Shown in pieces: positions 1-5,306 of a stretch of 5,306 nucleotides of DNA. The first letter of the stretch is position 1. Each line of letters begins with the position of its first letter. A model generated the notes under the pieces. It ran no database searches. It was not told the origin of the DNA and saw only the letters and a program-made list of their open reading frames with translations. This DNA is from Prevotellaceae bacterium (GTDB taxonomy: Bacteria > Bacteroidota > Bacteroidia > Bacteroidales > UBA932): NCBI GenBank assembly GCA_031264875.1, contig JAISDK010000269.1, positions 1 to 5,306 on the forward strand, written 5' to 3'. Both the position numbers and the translations under genes were made by a program.

Positions 1-48
1 TCGATTTATGACGACTGTTGTTATGTCCTGACTAAGGAATTGTTGTGA
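1..48 (+). CDS. Possible 3' end of an upstream gene (partial)
   Basis: Frame 1 is open from the window edge to a TGA at 46-48 and reads SIYDDCCYVLTKELL. The other two forward frames close by about base 31. Fifteen residues are too few to assign a family, and an open run this short is expected by chance. The only support is position: the palindromic repeats and the 5' region of the next gene begin after this stop, as expected if a gene ends here. No function is proposed. Confidence 0.2.
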   Translation, partial: SIYDDCCYVLTKELL

Positions 49-85
49 AATAAATTGACTGTTCTCTTAATCTCTTGTGATAAAA

Positions 86-111
86 TATTGCCGTCAGCTT
101 TAGCTGACGGA
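86..111 (+). repeat. Palindromic REP-like repeat, copy 1
   Basis: A near-perfect hairpin: arm CCGTCAGCT (91-99), centre TT, arm AGCTGACGG (102-110). With flanking TATTG (86-90) and A111, the 26-nt unit matches the reverse complement of the copy at 171-196 exactly. Short hairpin units in opposite orientation are typical of REP doublets (BIMEs), which are often mobilised by REP-associated Y1 transposases, or of the ends of a very small MITE. On the + strand a T-run follows (AACTTTTTG, 111-119), so this copy could also act as a terminator for a gene upstream. Family membership is inferred; the repeat structure is read directly. Confidence 0.75.
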
Positions 112-112
112 A

Positions 113-138
113 CTTTTTGAACATCCTTTTTGAACATC
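113..138. repeat. 13-nt tandem duplication in the repeat spacer
   Basis: CTTTTTGAACATC occurs twice back to back (113-125 and 126-138) with no mismatch. A related but imperfect string, CTTTTGACATC, recurs at 262-272. It is probably a slippage product inside the spacer between the two palindromes. No binding-site function can be read from it. Confidence 0.6.
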
Positions 139-170
139 TTGTCTTTGGGCTTTTGTCCTGCATTTTCTTA

Positions 171-196
171 TCCGTCAGCTAAAGCTGACGGCAATA
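171..196 (-). repeat. Palindromic REP-like repeat, copy 2 (inverted)
   Basis: Arm CCGTCAGCT (172-180), centre AA, arm AGCTGACGG (183-191), then CAATA (192-196). The unit is the exact reverse complement of copy 1, and the central dinucleotide (TT against AA) sets the orientation. The two copies are 59 nt apart, so the DNA can form either two small cruciforms or one long 26-bp stem. No T-run follows on the + strand, so terminator activity is less likely than for copy 1. Confidence 0.75.
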
Positions 197-288
197 CAAT
201 CGCTTAAAGAATATCTGTTATATCTTGTTTATTTCGCATACCCTTAATCGAAAATTCACATCTTTTGACATCCTTTTCAACCTTCAAC

Positions 289-318
289 TTTCGATTTCCA
301 ATTTTTCATATAATTTTG
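289..318 (+). promoter_or_regulatory. Candidate Bacteroidota promoter for the DUF6599 gene
   Basis: The -7 element TAATTTTG (311-318) fits the Bacteroidota consensus TAnnTTTG exactly. An 18-nt spacer separates it from TTTC (289-292), one mismatch from the -33 TTTG. Transcription would begin near 325, about 15 nt before the ATG at 340. This placement argues against using the in-frame ATG at 265, which lies upstream of the promoter. The assignment rests on consensus match and spacing only. Confidence 0.5.
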
Positions 319-339
319 CGGCCTAATAGCAAAAGTCCG

Positions 340-1227
340 ATGCGTTATATATGGAGTTATATTTTTATTGTGTGTTCAGTTTGTTTGACCGAAACGGTTT
401 ATTCACAAAAAATCGAGATTATGAAACATCTGCCCGAGCAGTTTGACGGCTATAAAGTTTCTGAATGGTTGGATTACGAGGGCGAAGCGCTCTACGATTA
501 CATCAATGGCGGGGCGGAACTGTACCTGTCATACGGATTGGCCGGCATGACGGGCTGCAAATACAGCGGTGAAGGATTGCCACAGATTACGGTCGAGATT
601 TACGAAATGACCTCGTCTGCCAATGCCTTTGGCGTATATACCCAGAGCCGCGACAGGGAAGAAAACGAATACGGTCAAGGTTCCCAGAGCTTCAGCGATT
701 TTGTACTGTTCTGGAAGGACAGGTACTACGTTATCATTACATCACAGAAAATTATGCCCGAAAGTGTGAAAGCCCTCCATCACCTTGCCTCGCTTGTGGA
801 CAGGGCTATTCCAAAGACAGGCGACAAACCAGCGATTGTGAACGTATTGCCGCAAAAAGATCTGGTTCCGGGCGGCTATCTGTATTTTCATCACTACATC
901 TGGCTTAACGCCTACCTGTTTATTGCCGATTACAACATTATTGACATCAGCGACAAAACCGATGCCATCCTGGCAAAATACGGAAGCGCCGATGCGCGGT
1001 GTTATCTTCTTGCAGTTGAATATCCCGATGCCGACACGGCAAAAGCGGCTTGCAAGCTGTTGAAGGACAAATTTGCACCCGAATCGACCGATGCGCGTTC
1101 CAAACTGCAGCTGGAAGACGGAACGTTTTTTATGACATGGACACTGGAAAAACGTCTGTATGCCATCTTTAACGGCAACAGTTCCGGGCAGGTCGAAGAA
1201 CTGTACCAATTAACAATGAATAATTAA
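340..1227 (+). CDS. Exported DUF6599-like protein, unknown function
   Basis: The protein has 295 residues. It starts with a signal peptide (MRYIW, hydrophobic 7-16) and a likely signal peptidase I site after VYS-22, before Gln23, a common Bacteroidota pattern. The conserved block LYDYINGGAELYLSYG (51-66) and the later IYEMTSSANAFGVYT (87-101) are hallmarks I associate with DUF6599, whose biochemical role is unknown to me. No lipobox, membrane anchor or catalytic motif is evident, so a soluble periplasmic protein is likely. The ATG at 340 is preferred over the one at 265 because it begins directly with the signal peptide and lies just after the promoter candidate; the longer form would add 25 residues unlike a leader. 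The gene precedes the DUF362 gene by 35 AT-rich bases, suggesting one transcript. The family call is from remembered motifs, not a search. Confidence 0.75.
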   Translation: MRYIWSYIFIVCSVCLTETVYSQKIEIMKHLPEQFDGYKVSEWLDYEGEALYDYINGGAELYLSYGLAGMTGCKYSGEGLPQITVEIYEMTSSANAFGVYTQSRDREENEYGQGSQSFSDFVLFWKDRYYVIITSQKIMPESVKALHHLASLVDRAIPKTGDKPAIVNVLPQKDLVPGGYLYFHHYIWLNAYLFIADYNIIDISDKTDAILAKYGSADARCYLLAVEYPDADTAKAACKLLKDKFAPESTDARSKLQLEDGTFFMTWTLEKRLYAIFNGNSSGQVEELYQLTMNN

Positions 1228-1262
1228 CAATTATAAATAATAATAAATTAAATATAGCGATA

Positions 1263-2153
1263 ATGAAAACAGTAACACGTCGTGAATTATTGAAAAAGAC
1301 AGCCATGATGGCTGCCGGAGGAGCAATACTCCTGAATCGCCCTGTCAGCACATGGGCAATGGATGGACATGCAACAAGCAGAGTCGTACTCATCCGCAAT
1401 CAGCATCTGTATGCCGGCGGCGATACCCCGGATGCCGCTATCTGCGGACAGATGATCGACGAAGCCGTCTGCAGATTGACCGGCTACCAAACGTCCGCCG
1501 AAGCATGGGCATCCGTCATCAAGCCTTCCGATACGGTTGGCATCAAGACCAATCAGTGGAACGGGCTGCCTACTCCGCCCGAAGTGAACGAAACGCTGAA
1601 AGCCCGCGTACTGAGCGCCGGAGTGCCGGAAGACAGAATCAGCGTGGACGACCGCGGCGTCAAGCAAAATCCGGTATTCCGGAATGCAACGGCGCTGATC
1701 AATACCCGTCCCATGCGTACACATGCGTGGTCGGGCGTTGGCACACTGCTTAAAAACTACATTATGTTTGCCGAAAAACCTTCGGACTATCACGAAGATT
1801 CCTGTTCCGTACTCGGCAGCTTGCAGGAACTGCCGATGGTGAAGGGAAAAACCCGTCTGCACATCCTGGTCATGTTCACTCCACAGTTCCATCATGTTGC
1901 GCCAAGCAAGTTTTCGGAAGAATATTCGTGGAAATACAACGGACTGCTTGCCGGTTTCGATCCCGTTGCCGTCGATTCCACAGGTCTGCGCATCATCGAA
2001 GCCAAGCGCCGGGAATATTTCAAGGAAGACCGTCCGCTGAATCCGCCGGCAAAACATATTGCTGCGGCTGATACCCGTTATCATCTGGGTACATCCGACC
2101 CGTCCAAAATTGAACTGATCAAACTGGGCTGGGACGAAAACAGTTATGTATAA
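1263..2153 (+). CDS. DUF362 domain protein with Tat signal
   Basis: The protein has 296 residues. The N-terminus TRRELLKK (5-12) followed by a hydrophobic stretch (13-24) is a twin-arginine signal, with a possible cleavage site after A32, so the protein is probably exported folded. Blocks typical of DUF362 are VGIKTN (92-97), RTHAWSGVGTLLKN (152-165, with H154, K164 and N165) and GFDPVAVDSTG (about 231-241) near the C-terminus. Some DUF362 proteins carry ferredoxin-type 4Fe-4S motifs; this one has only scattered cysteines (C61, C70 and one near 180) and no CxxCxxC cluster, so a cofactor other than Fe-S, or none, would explain the Tat route. The reaction is unknown. ATG 1263 is the natural start because it opens on the Tat motif. 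It probably shares a transcript with the DUF6599 gene upstream. Confidence 0.82.
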   Translation: MKTVTRRELLKKTAMMAAGGAILLNRPVSTWAMDGHATSRVVLIRNQHLYAGGDTPDAAICGQMIDEAVCRLTGYQTSAEAWASVIKPSDTVGIKTNQWNGLPTPPEVNETLKARVLSAGVPEDRISVDDRGVKQNPVFRNATALINTRPMRTHAWSGVGTLLKNYIMFAEKPSDYHEDSCSVLGSLQELPMVKGKTRLHILVMFTPQFHHVAPSKFSEEYSWKYNGLLAGFDPVAVDSTGLRIIEAKRREYFKEDRPLNPPAKHIAAADTRYHLGTSDPSKIELIKLGWDENSYV

Positions 2154-2164
2154 AACCGGTTGTA

Positions 2165-2314
2165 ATGAGAGGAGACATTAACAGCTGCGGTTTTTCGACA
2201 AGGGCAATACGCAACGGCGAAAAATCCGGTTATGCAAAGGGGGCGGCAGAAAACATGGCCGCCCCGCTGCATCCTATAGACATGATTGTCAACCTGGAAC
2301 AAGCGCTTGAGTGA
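2165..2314 (+). pseudogene. Deletion remnant of a Cys/Met PLP-dependent enzyme (putative)
   Basis: This is an intact 49-codon frame from ATG 2165 to TGA 2312-2314. Residues 9-36 include GFSTRAIRNGEK and APLH, resembling the start of cystathionine gamma-synthase / methionine gamma-lyase-type enzymes (pattern F-x-T-[KR]-A-[IV]-x-x-G-E ... P-[IL]-H). Residues 38-49, IDMIVNLEQALE, resemble the last residues of the same family (pattern I-E-D-x-x-D-L-I-x-D-L-E-x-A-L). The roughly 350 residues normally between them, with the PLP lysine, are absent, which suggests an in-frame internal deletion with a junction near 2270-2278. The frame starts 11 nt after the DUF362 stop and ends one base before the recQ ATG, so it fits an operon position. 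It cannot be catalytically active as an enzyme. Alternatives are a real small peptide or a chance frame. The family match is from memory. Confidence 0.45.
2240..2265 (+). other. GC-rich hairpin upstream of recQ
   Basis: A perfect 8-bp stem, GGGGCGGC (2240-2247) and GCCGCCCC (2258-2265), encloses a 10-nt loop. No T-run follows, so it is not a standard intrinsic terminator. It falls inside the 49-codon remnant frame, where it encodes Gly/Ala-rich residues, so it may be incidental. It could instead protect the mRNA or affect recQ translation 50 nt downstream. Confidence 0.4.
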
Positions 2315-2315
2315 A

Positions 2316-4244
2316 ATGGAAAAATACCGCCAAATACTTGCGAAATACTGGGGATACCAGTCCTTTCGGGAACTTCAGGAAGAGATTATATTTGCCGTTG
2401 CCGAGGAAAAAAAAGACACGCTCGCACTGATGCCCACCGGAGGCGGCAAGTCGATAACTTTTCAAGTCCCGGCGCTCGCAATGGAAGGAATCTGCCTTGT
2501 TATAACTCCGCTGATAGCGCTGATGAAGGATCAGGTTGAAAATCTCAGAAAACGGAATATTAAATCACTGATGATTCATTCCGGAATGACAGCCCGTGAA
2601 ATAGATATTACACTGAACAACGCAGTTTTCGGCAGCTACAAGTTTCTCTATCTTTCCCCTGAACGCCTGCAAACCGACATATTCCGGGTGAGGCTGGAAC
2701 GAATGAACGTCAGCCTGATTGCAGTTGACGAATCTCACTGTATTTCACAGTGGGGATACGATTTCCGGCCTTCATACCTGCAAATAGCCGAGATACGGAA
2801 AAACATGCCCAATGTCCCCGTTCTGGCGCTGACTGCAACGGCAACGCCGAGAGTGGTTGACGACATAATGGAAAAGCTGAATTTCAGGAAACCCAATCTG
2901 CTGAAAAAAAGCTTTGAGCGCAAAAATCTTGTATATATAGTCCGGACAATAGACGACAAGACGGGGTATCTGCTGAATATCCTGAAAAAGGAACGGGGAT
3001 CCGGAATCGTGTACGTCCGCAGCAGGAAAGCGACGAGGGAAACAGCGCAGAAACTCGTGGAGGCAGGTATTCCGGCTGACTTTTATCACGCAGGCTTAAG
3101 TCCCGAAATACGCAGCGTTAAACAGGACGACTGGCAAAGCGGACGGACGAGGATAATTGTCGCCACAAACGCTTTCGGCATGGGAATCGACAAACCGGAT
3201 GTGAGAGTTGTGGTTCATATTGACTTGCCGGATTCTGTCGAAGCATATTTTCAGGAAGCGGGAAGAGCGGGACGCGACGGAAACAGAGCTTATGCCGTTC
3301 TGCTCTACAACAGCGGCGACAGAGCGAAGTTTGAACAGCGATATCGAAACGAGTTTCCCGATATCGACAAGATTAAAACCATCTACCAGTCGGCATGCAA
3401 CTATATGCAGCTGGCATACGGAGCCGGCAAAAATACATCGCGCTCGTTCAACATGGAAGACTTCTCGCAAACCTGCAAATTCTATCCGGCAACAGTTATC
3501 AGCGCCTTCAAGTTTCTGCGGAAAGAAAACATTGCCGAGCTTACGGAAGAAATCAATAACCCGTCGCGCCTGCATTTTACCGTCAACAGGGACGACCTGT
3601 ATAAAATTCAGATTAATAATCCCGATATTGACAATTTTATTAAAACGGTATTAAGGGCATACGCCGGCCTGTTCAACGATTTCGTGTATATCGACGAGGC
3701 CTATCTTGCAAAAATAATGTTCAAGTCGGGCGACGAGATATATAATATGCTGGTGCGGCTGGGGAAAATGAAAATTGCCGAATATATTCCGCAGAAAAGA
3801 TCGCCCATGCTGATATTTCACGAGGAAAGACTCGACAGCAGCAATATAAGAATTTCGACCGAAAACTACCTGTGGGCGAAAAACAGGTTTACCGAAAGAA
3901 TGAATGCCATGTTGTTGTATGCAGAAAGCGAAAGCGAATGTCGCAGCGTCAGGCTTCTTGCATATTTCGGAGAAAAAAATGCCCGGCCATGCGCACAGTG
4001 TGACGTGTGTCGTCGACGAACCGAACTTAATATGAGTAAATACGAATTTGATGCCATTGTCGGGAAAATAAAATCCATACTTGAACAGTCGCCCTCTACG
4101 CTGGAAAACATTATTCAACAGACCGGTGAGACTGACAAAACTATCATGATTGTACGCCGATTGCTGGACAGCGGGAAAATGCGCACACAGAACGGTGTGA
4201 TGGAATGGACTTCACTGCCGGATTCGGATTCGACCGAAACATAG
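2316..4244 (+). CDS. recQ: RecQ-family ATP-dependent DNA helicase
   Basis: A 642-residue 3'-5' superfamily 2 DNA helicase acting in recombinational repair and replication-fork processing. Visible motifs are motif 0 YQSFRELQ (14-21), Walker A PTGGGKS (40-46), DESH (138-141), the aromatic-rich loop SQWGYDFRP (144-152), TATAT (173-177), ATNAFGMGIDKP (283-294) and QEAGRAGRDG (313-322). The zinc cluster is C542, C559, C562, C565, with the same internal spacing as E. coli RecQ (C380, C397, C400, C403) but about 160 residues later; the intervening 375-540 looks helical and winged-helix-like. After the cluster, about 572-630 resembles one more winged helix; no HRDC domain is evident. A TTG at 2286 would add ten residues (TTG read as Met), but ATG 2316 fits the usual RecQ N-terminus and does not overlap the upstream frame. 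Bacteroidota often carry more than one RecQ; this matches the type with an enlarged C-terminal half. Confidence 0.95.
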   Translation: MEKYRQILAKYWGYQSFRELQEEIIFAVAEEKKDTLALMPTGGGKSITFQVPALAMEGICLVITPLIALMKDQVENLRKRNIKSLMIHSGMTAREIDITLNNAVFGSYKFLYLSPERLQTDIFRVRLERMNVSLIAVDESHCISQWGYDFRPSYLQIAEIRKNMPNVPVLALTATATPRVVDDIMEKLNFRKPNLLKKSFERKNLVYIVRTIDDKTGYLLNILKKERGSGIVYVRSRKATRETAQKLVEAGIPADFYHAGLSPEIRSVKQDDWQSGRTRIIVATNAFGMGIDKPDVRVVVHIDLPDSVEAYFQEAGRAGRDGNRAYAVLLYNSGDRAKFEQRYRNEFPDIDKIKTIYQSACNYMQLAYGAGKNTSRSFNMEDFSQTCKFYPATVISAFKFLRKENIAELTEEINNPSRLHFTVNRDDLYKIQINNPDIDNFIKTVLRAYAGLFNDFVYIDEAYLAKIMFKSGDEIYNMLVRLGKMKIAEYIPQKRSPMLIFHEERLDSSNIRISTENYLWAKNRFTERMNAMLLYAESESECRSVRLLAYFGEKNARPCAQCDVCRRRTELNMSKYEFDAIVGKIKSILEQSPSTLENIIQQTGETDKTIMIVRRLLDSGKMRTQNGVMEWTSLPDSDSTET

Positions 4245-4273
4245 ATATTTTCATTTCGGCATGTTTATTTTTG
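4223..4273 (+). terminator. Weak terminator candidate with alternative hairpins after recQ
   Basis: CCGAAA (4234-4239) can pair with TTTCGG (4254-4259) across a 14-nt loop, followed by a T-rich stretch (4260s to 4272). The same CCGAA can instead pair with upstream TTCGG (4223-4227) across a 6-nt loop inside the last recQ codons. Stems are only 5-6 bp and the T-run is interrupted, so termination would be weak. The two structures are mutually exclusive. Confidence 0.3.
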
Positions 4274-4299
4274 GAATTTAAAAATCTTTAATATCATTG
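4270..4299 (+). promoter_or_regulatory. Candidate Bacteroidota promoter for the small acidic-tail protein
   Basis: TTTG (4270-4273), an 18-nt spacer and TATCATTG (4292-4299) match TTTG / TAnnTTTG with one mismatch in the -7 box. Transcription would begin near 4305, leaving a leader of about 16 nt before ATG 4321. It would drive the small gene and the glycosyltransferase separately from recQ. If right, an upstream TTG start at 4297 is excluded because it lies within the promoter. Confidence 0.4.
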
Positions 4300-4320
4300 C
4301 ATAAAAAATGTAAACAGTAT

Positions 4321-4710
4321 ATGAGTGCTAAGAAATTGACAGACAGCAAAAAAACGAAGGAAACGCCTTCAAAAAACACCCAAAAACCAGCTACAAAACC
4401 CTCTTCAGGCAAGAAAAAACTGGTCGTTAGCTATAAAAATCTTTCCCAGGAGCTGATAGCTCTGATTAAGGAAACATATCCGAAAGGATATTCGGACTAC
4501 CTTATCAAGGTGGACAAGGGCAACGGAGAGTTTTTCTATGCCATTACGCTTGACACGGAAAGTGCAGATTATCTTATCAAAGTAGATGTGAAAATAGATT
4601 CTGAAATCGAGGAAGTCGAAAGAGCGCTGTTCGATCAGCATGATTCCGGCGACGGCGATTTTCCGGATGACGATACGGAGCCGTTTGTCGATGAAGGAGA
4701 TGATGAGTAA
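4321..4710 (+). CDS. Small Lys-rich/acidic-tailed conserved hypothetical protein
   Basis: The protein has 129 residues in three parts. Residues 1-33 are a Lys/Thr/Ser/Pro-rich, probably disordered basic tail. Residues 34-104 form a compact core starting LVVSYKNL, with KETYPKGYSDYLIKVDKGNGEFFY (50-73). Residues 105-129 are a strongly acidic Asp/Glu tail. YLIKVD occurs twice (60-65 and 84-89), suggesting paired beta strands. There is no signal peptide or membrane segment, so it is probably cytoplasmic. I recall similar small proteins widespread in Bacteroidota without an established function; a basic head and acidic tail would suit nucleic acid or protein binding, but this is inference. ATG 4321 is chosen over TTG 4297, which would add eight residues and lie in the promoter candidate. 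Its TAA (4708-4710) abuts the next ATG, implying translational coupling with the glycosyltransferase. Confidence 0.8.
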   Translation: MSAKKLTDSKKTKETPSKNTQKPATKPSSGKKKLVVSYKNLSQELIALIKETYPKGYSDYLIKVDKGNGEFFYAITLDTESADYLIKVDVKIDSEIEEVERALFDQHDSGDGDFPDDDTEPFVDEGDDE

Positions 4711-5306
4711 ATGTTTCGTTTTAGCATAATTGTTCCTGTATATAATCGTCCTGAAGAAACCGACGAATTGCTGAGCAGTCTAACCAATCAAAACAGTAAG
4801 AATTTTGAGATTGTCCTGGTCGAAGACGGCTCAAGCGTGCCAAGCAATGAAGTCGCGGATAAGTATAACGAGCAGTTATGTATCAAATATATTGTGAAAC
4901 CCAATACCGGACGCAGCGATTCGCGAAATGTCGGAATGGAAAACGCTTCGGGCGAATATTTCGTGTTTTTCGACTCAGACTGCATAATTCCTCCACACTA
5001 TTTCGAAACTCTTGAAAAGGAATTGGAAGTAAATTATGCCGACTGTTTTGGAGGCCCCGACAAGGCTCACGAATCATTTTCCGACATCCAGAAAGCTATC
5101 AATTATGCCATGACTTCGTTTTGGACCACAGGCGGAATACGCGGCGGAAAAGTCAATATGGAAAAATTTATGCCGCGCACTTTCAATATGGGCTTTTCGC
5201 GCATGGTGTACAGCGCTGTCGGAGGATTCAAAAACATGTTCGGCGAGGATATCGATCTGAGCATGAGAATCCGGAAAGCCGGATTTTCTACAAAACTCTA
5301 TAGAAA
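4711..5306 (+). CDS. Family 2 glycosyltransferase (3' end cut off)
   Basis: The frame is open from ATG 4711 to the window edge, giving the first 198 residues. The GT-A nucleotide-sugar fold is clear: FSIIVPVYNRPEE (4-16), EIVLVEDGSS (33-42), NTGRSDSRNVGM (about 70-81), the metal-binding DSD at 88-90 and the acceptor-side GEDIDLSMRI with E179 and D180. It would transfer a sugar from a nucleotide donor to a surface or cell-wall glycan or lipid acceptor at the cytoplasmic face of the membrane; donor and acceptor cannot be told from sequence. No membrane segment appears in the visible part. Family 2 enzymes of this type are typically about 250-350 residues, so roughly a third or more is missing. 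The start is fixed by the first ATG directly after the upstream TAA and by the immediate FSIIVPVYN strand. Confidence 0.92.
   Translation, partial: MFRFSIIVPVYNRPEETDELLSSLTNQNSKNFEIVLVEDGSSVPSNEVADKYNEQLCIKYIVKPNTGRSDSRNVGMENASGEYFVFFDSDCIIPPHYFETLEKELEVNYADCFGGPDKAHESFSDIQKAINYAMTSFWTTGGIRGGKVNMEKFMPRTFNMGFSRMVYSAVGGFKNMFGEDIDLSMRIRKAGFSTKLYR

Larger units (their letters stand above)
49..339. other. Intergenic region with palindromic repeats and a promoter
   Basis: This AT-rich stretch shows no convincing coding sequence on either strand. It contains two mirrored 26-nt palindromic repeats, a 13-nt tandem duplication between them, and a Bacteroidota-type promoter candidate just before the first full gene. 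No tRNA-like cloverleaf or CRISPR repeat pattern is visible. Confidence 0.7.

Noticed and set aside
55..86. E. coli-like promoter TTGACT ... TAAAAT before the first palindrome
   Set aside because: The spacer is 20 nt, too long for a sigma-70 promoter, the organism appears to be Bacteroidota, and no gene starts directly after it.
265..339. Upstream ATG at 265 extending the DUF6599 protein by 25 residues
   Set aside because: The extension lies over and upstream of the promoter candidate and would bury the signal peptide that begins at 340.
1202..1262. AT-rich repeated AATTAACAAT-like strings after the DUF6599 gene
   Set aside because: Low-complexity AT spacer; no promoter box with correct spacing and no stable hairpin with a T-run could be supported.
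1287..2084. 265-residue open frame on the minus strand opposite the DUF362 gene
   Set aside because: It mirrors a gene with clear family motifs and a Tat signal on the + strand, and its translation is rich in Cys, His, Arg and Phe with no recognisable motif.
2154..2161. AACCGGTT palindrome right after the DUF362 stop
   Set aside because: Eight bases is too short to support an operator or insertion site, and no second matching copy in a meaningful position was seen.
2286..2315. TTG start adding ten residues to RecQ
   Set aside because: The ATG at 2316 gives the usual RecQ N-terminal length, follows the preceding stop by one base and avoids a 29-base overlap.
3208..3654. 148-codon + strand frame inside recQ
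   Set aside because: It lies wholly within the recQ gene in another frame, with no motifs and biased Ser/Thr/Arg composition typical of a shadow frame.

Overview
The window looks like chromosomal DNA of a member of the Bacteroidota, probably Bacteroidales. The evidence is: promoter-like elements of the TTTG / TAnnTTTG type instead of E. coli-type boxes, starts without clear Shine-Dalgarno sequences, an exported protein with a Bacteroidota-style signal peptide ending before Gln, a Bacteroidota-type RecQ, and a small Lys-rich/acidic protein of a kind I associate with this phylum. All supported genes read on the + strand, with similar base composition and codon use throughout.

Layout. Positions 1-339 hold no complete gene. 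There is a possible tail of an upstream reading frame (1-48), a pair of palindromic repeats in mirror orientation (86-111 and 171-196, REP/MITE-like) around a 59-nt spacer with a 13-nt tandem duplication, and a good Bacteroidota promoter candidate (289-318). Next come two genes for exported proteins of unknown function, a DUF6599-like protein (340-1227) and a DUF362 protein with a twin-arginine signal (1263-2153), 35 nt apart and probably co-transcribed. Between the second of these and recQ lies a 49-codon reading frame (2165-2314). Its start resembles the N-terminus, and its end the extreme C-terminus, of Cys/Met-metabolism PLP enzymes. I read it as the scar of an in-frame internal deletion. 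Its stop is one base before the recQ start.

A RecQ-family helicase follows (2316-4244). All core motifs are intact, but the Cys4 zinc cluster sits about 160 residues later than in E. coli RecQ, and no HRDC domain is evident. After a short AT-rich gap with a weak terminator and a promoter candidate comes a two-gene unit: a small Lys-rich/acidic protein (4321-4710) whose stop codon directly abuts the start of a family 2 glycosyltransferase (4711 to the window end, cut off).

Working together: the DUF6599/DUF362 pair probably acts outside the cytoplasm, RecQ is a repair/recombination housekeeping gene, and the last two genes are probably translationally coupled. I see no phage, CRISPR, toxin-antitoxin or complete mobile-element genes, and no clear evidence of a wholly new defence or metabolic system. 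The points most worth a second look are the PLP-enzyme deletion scar, the mirrored palindromes, the RecQ domain layout and the paired exported DUF proteins.
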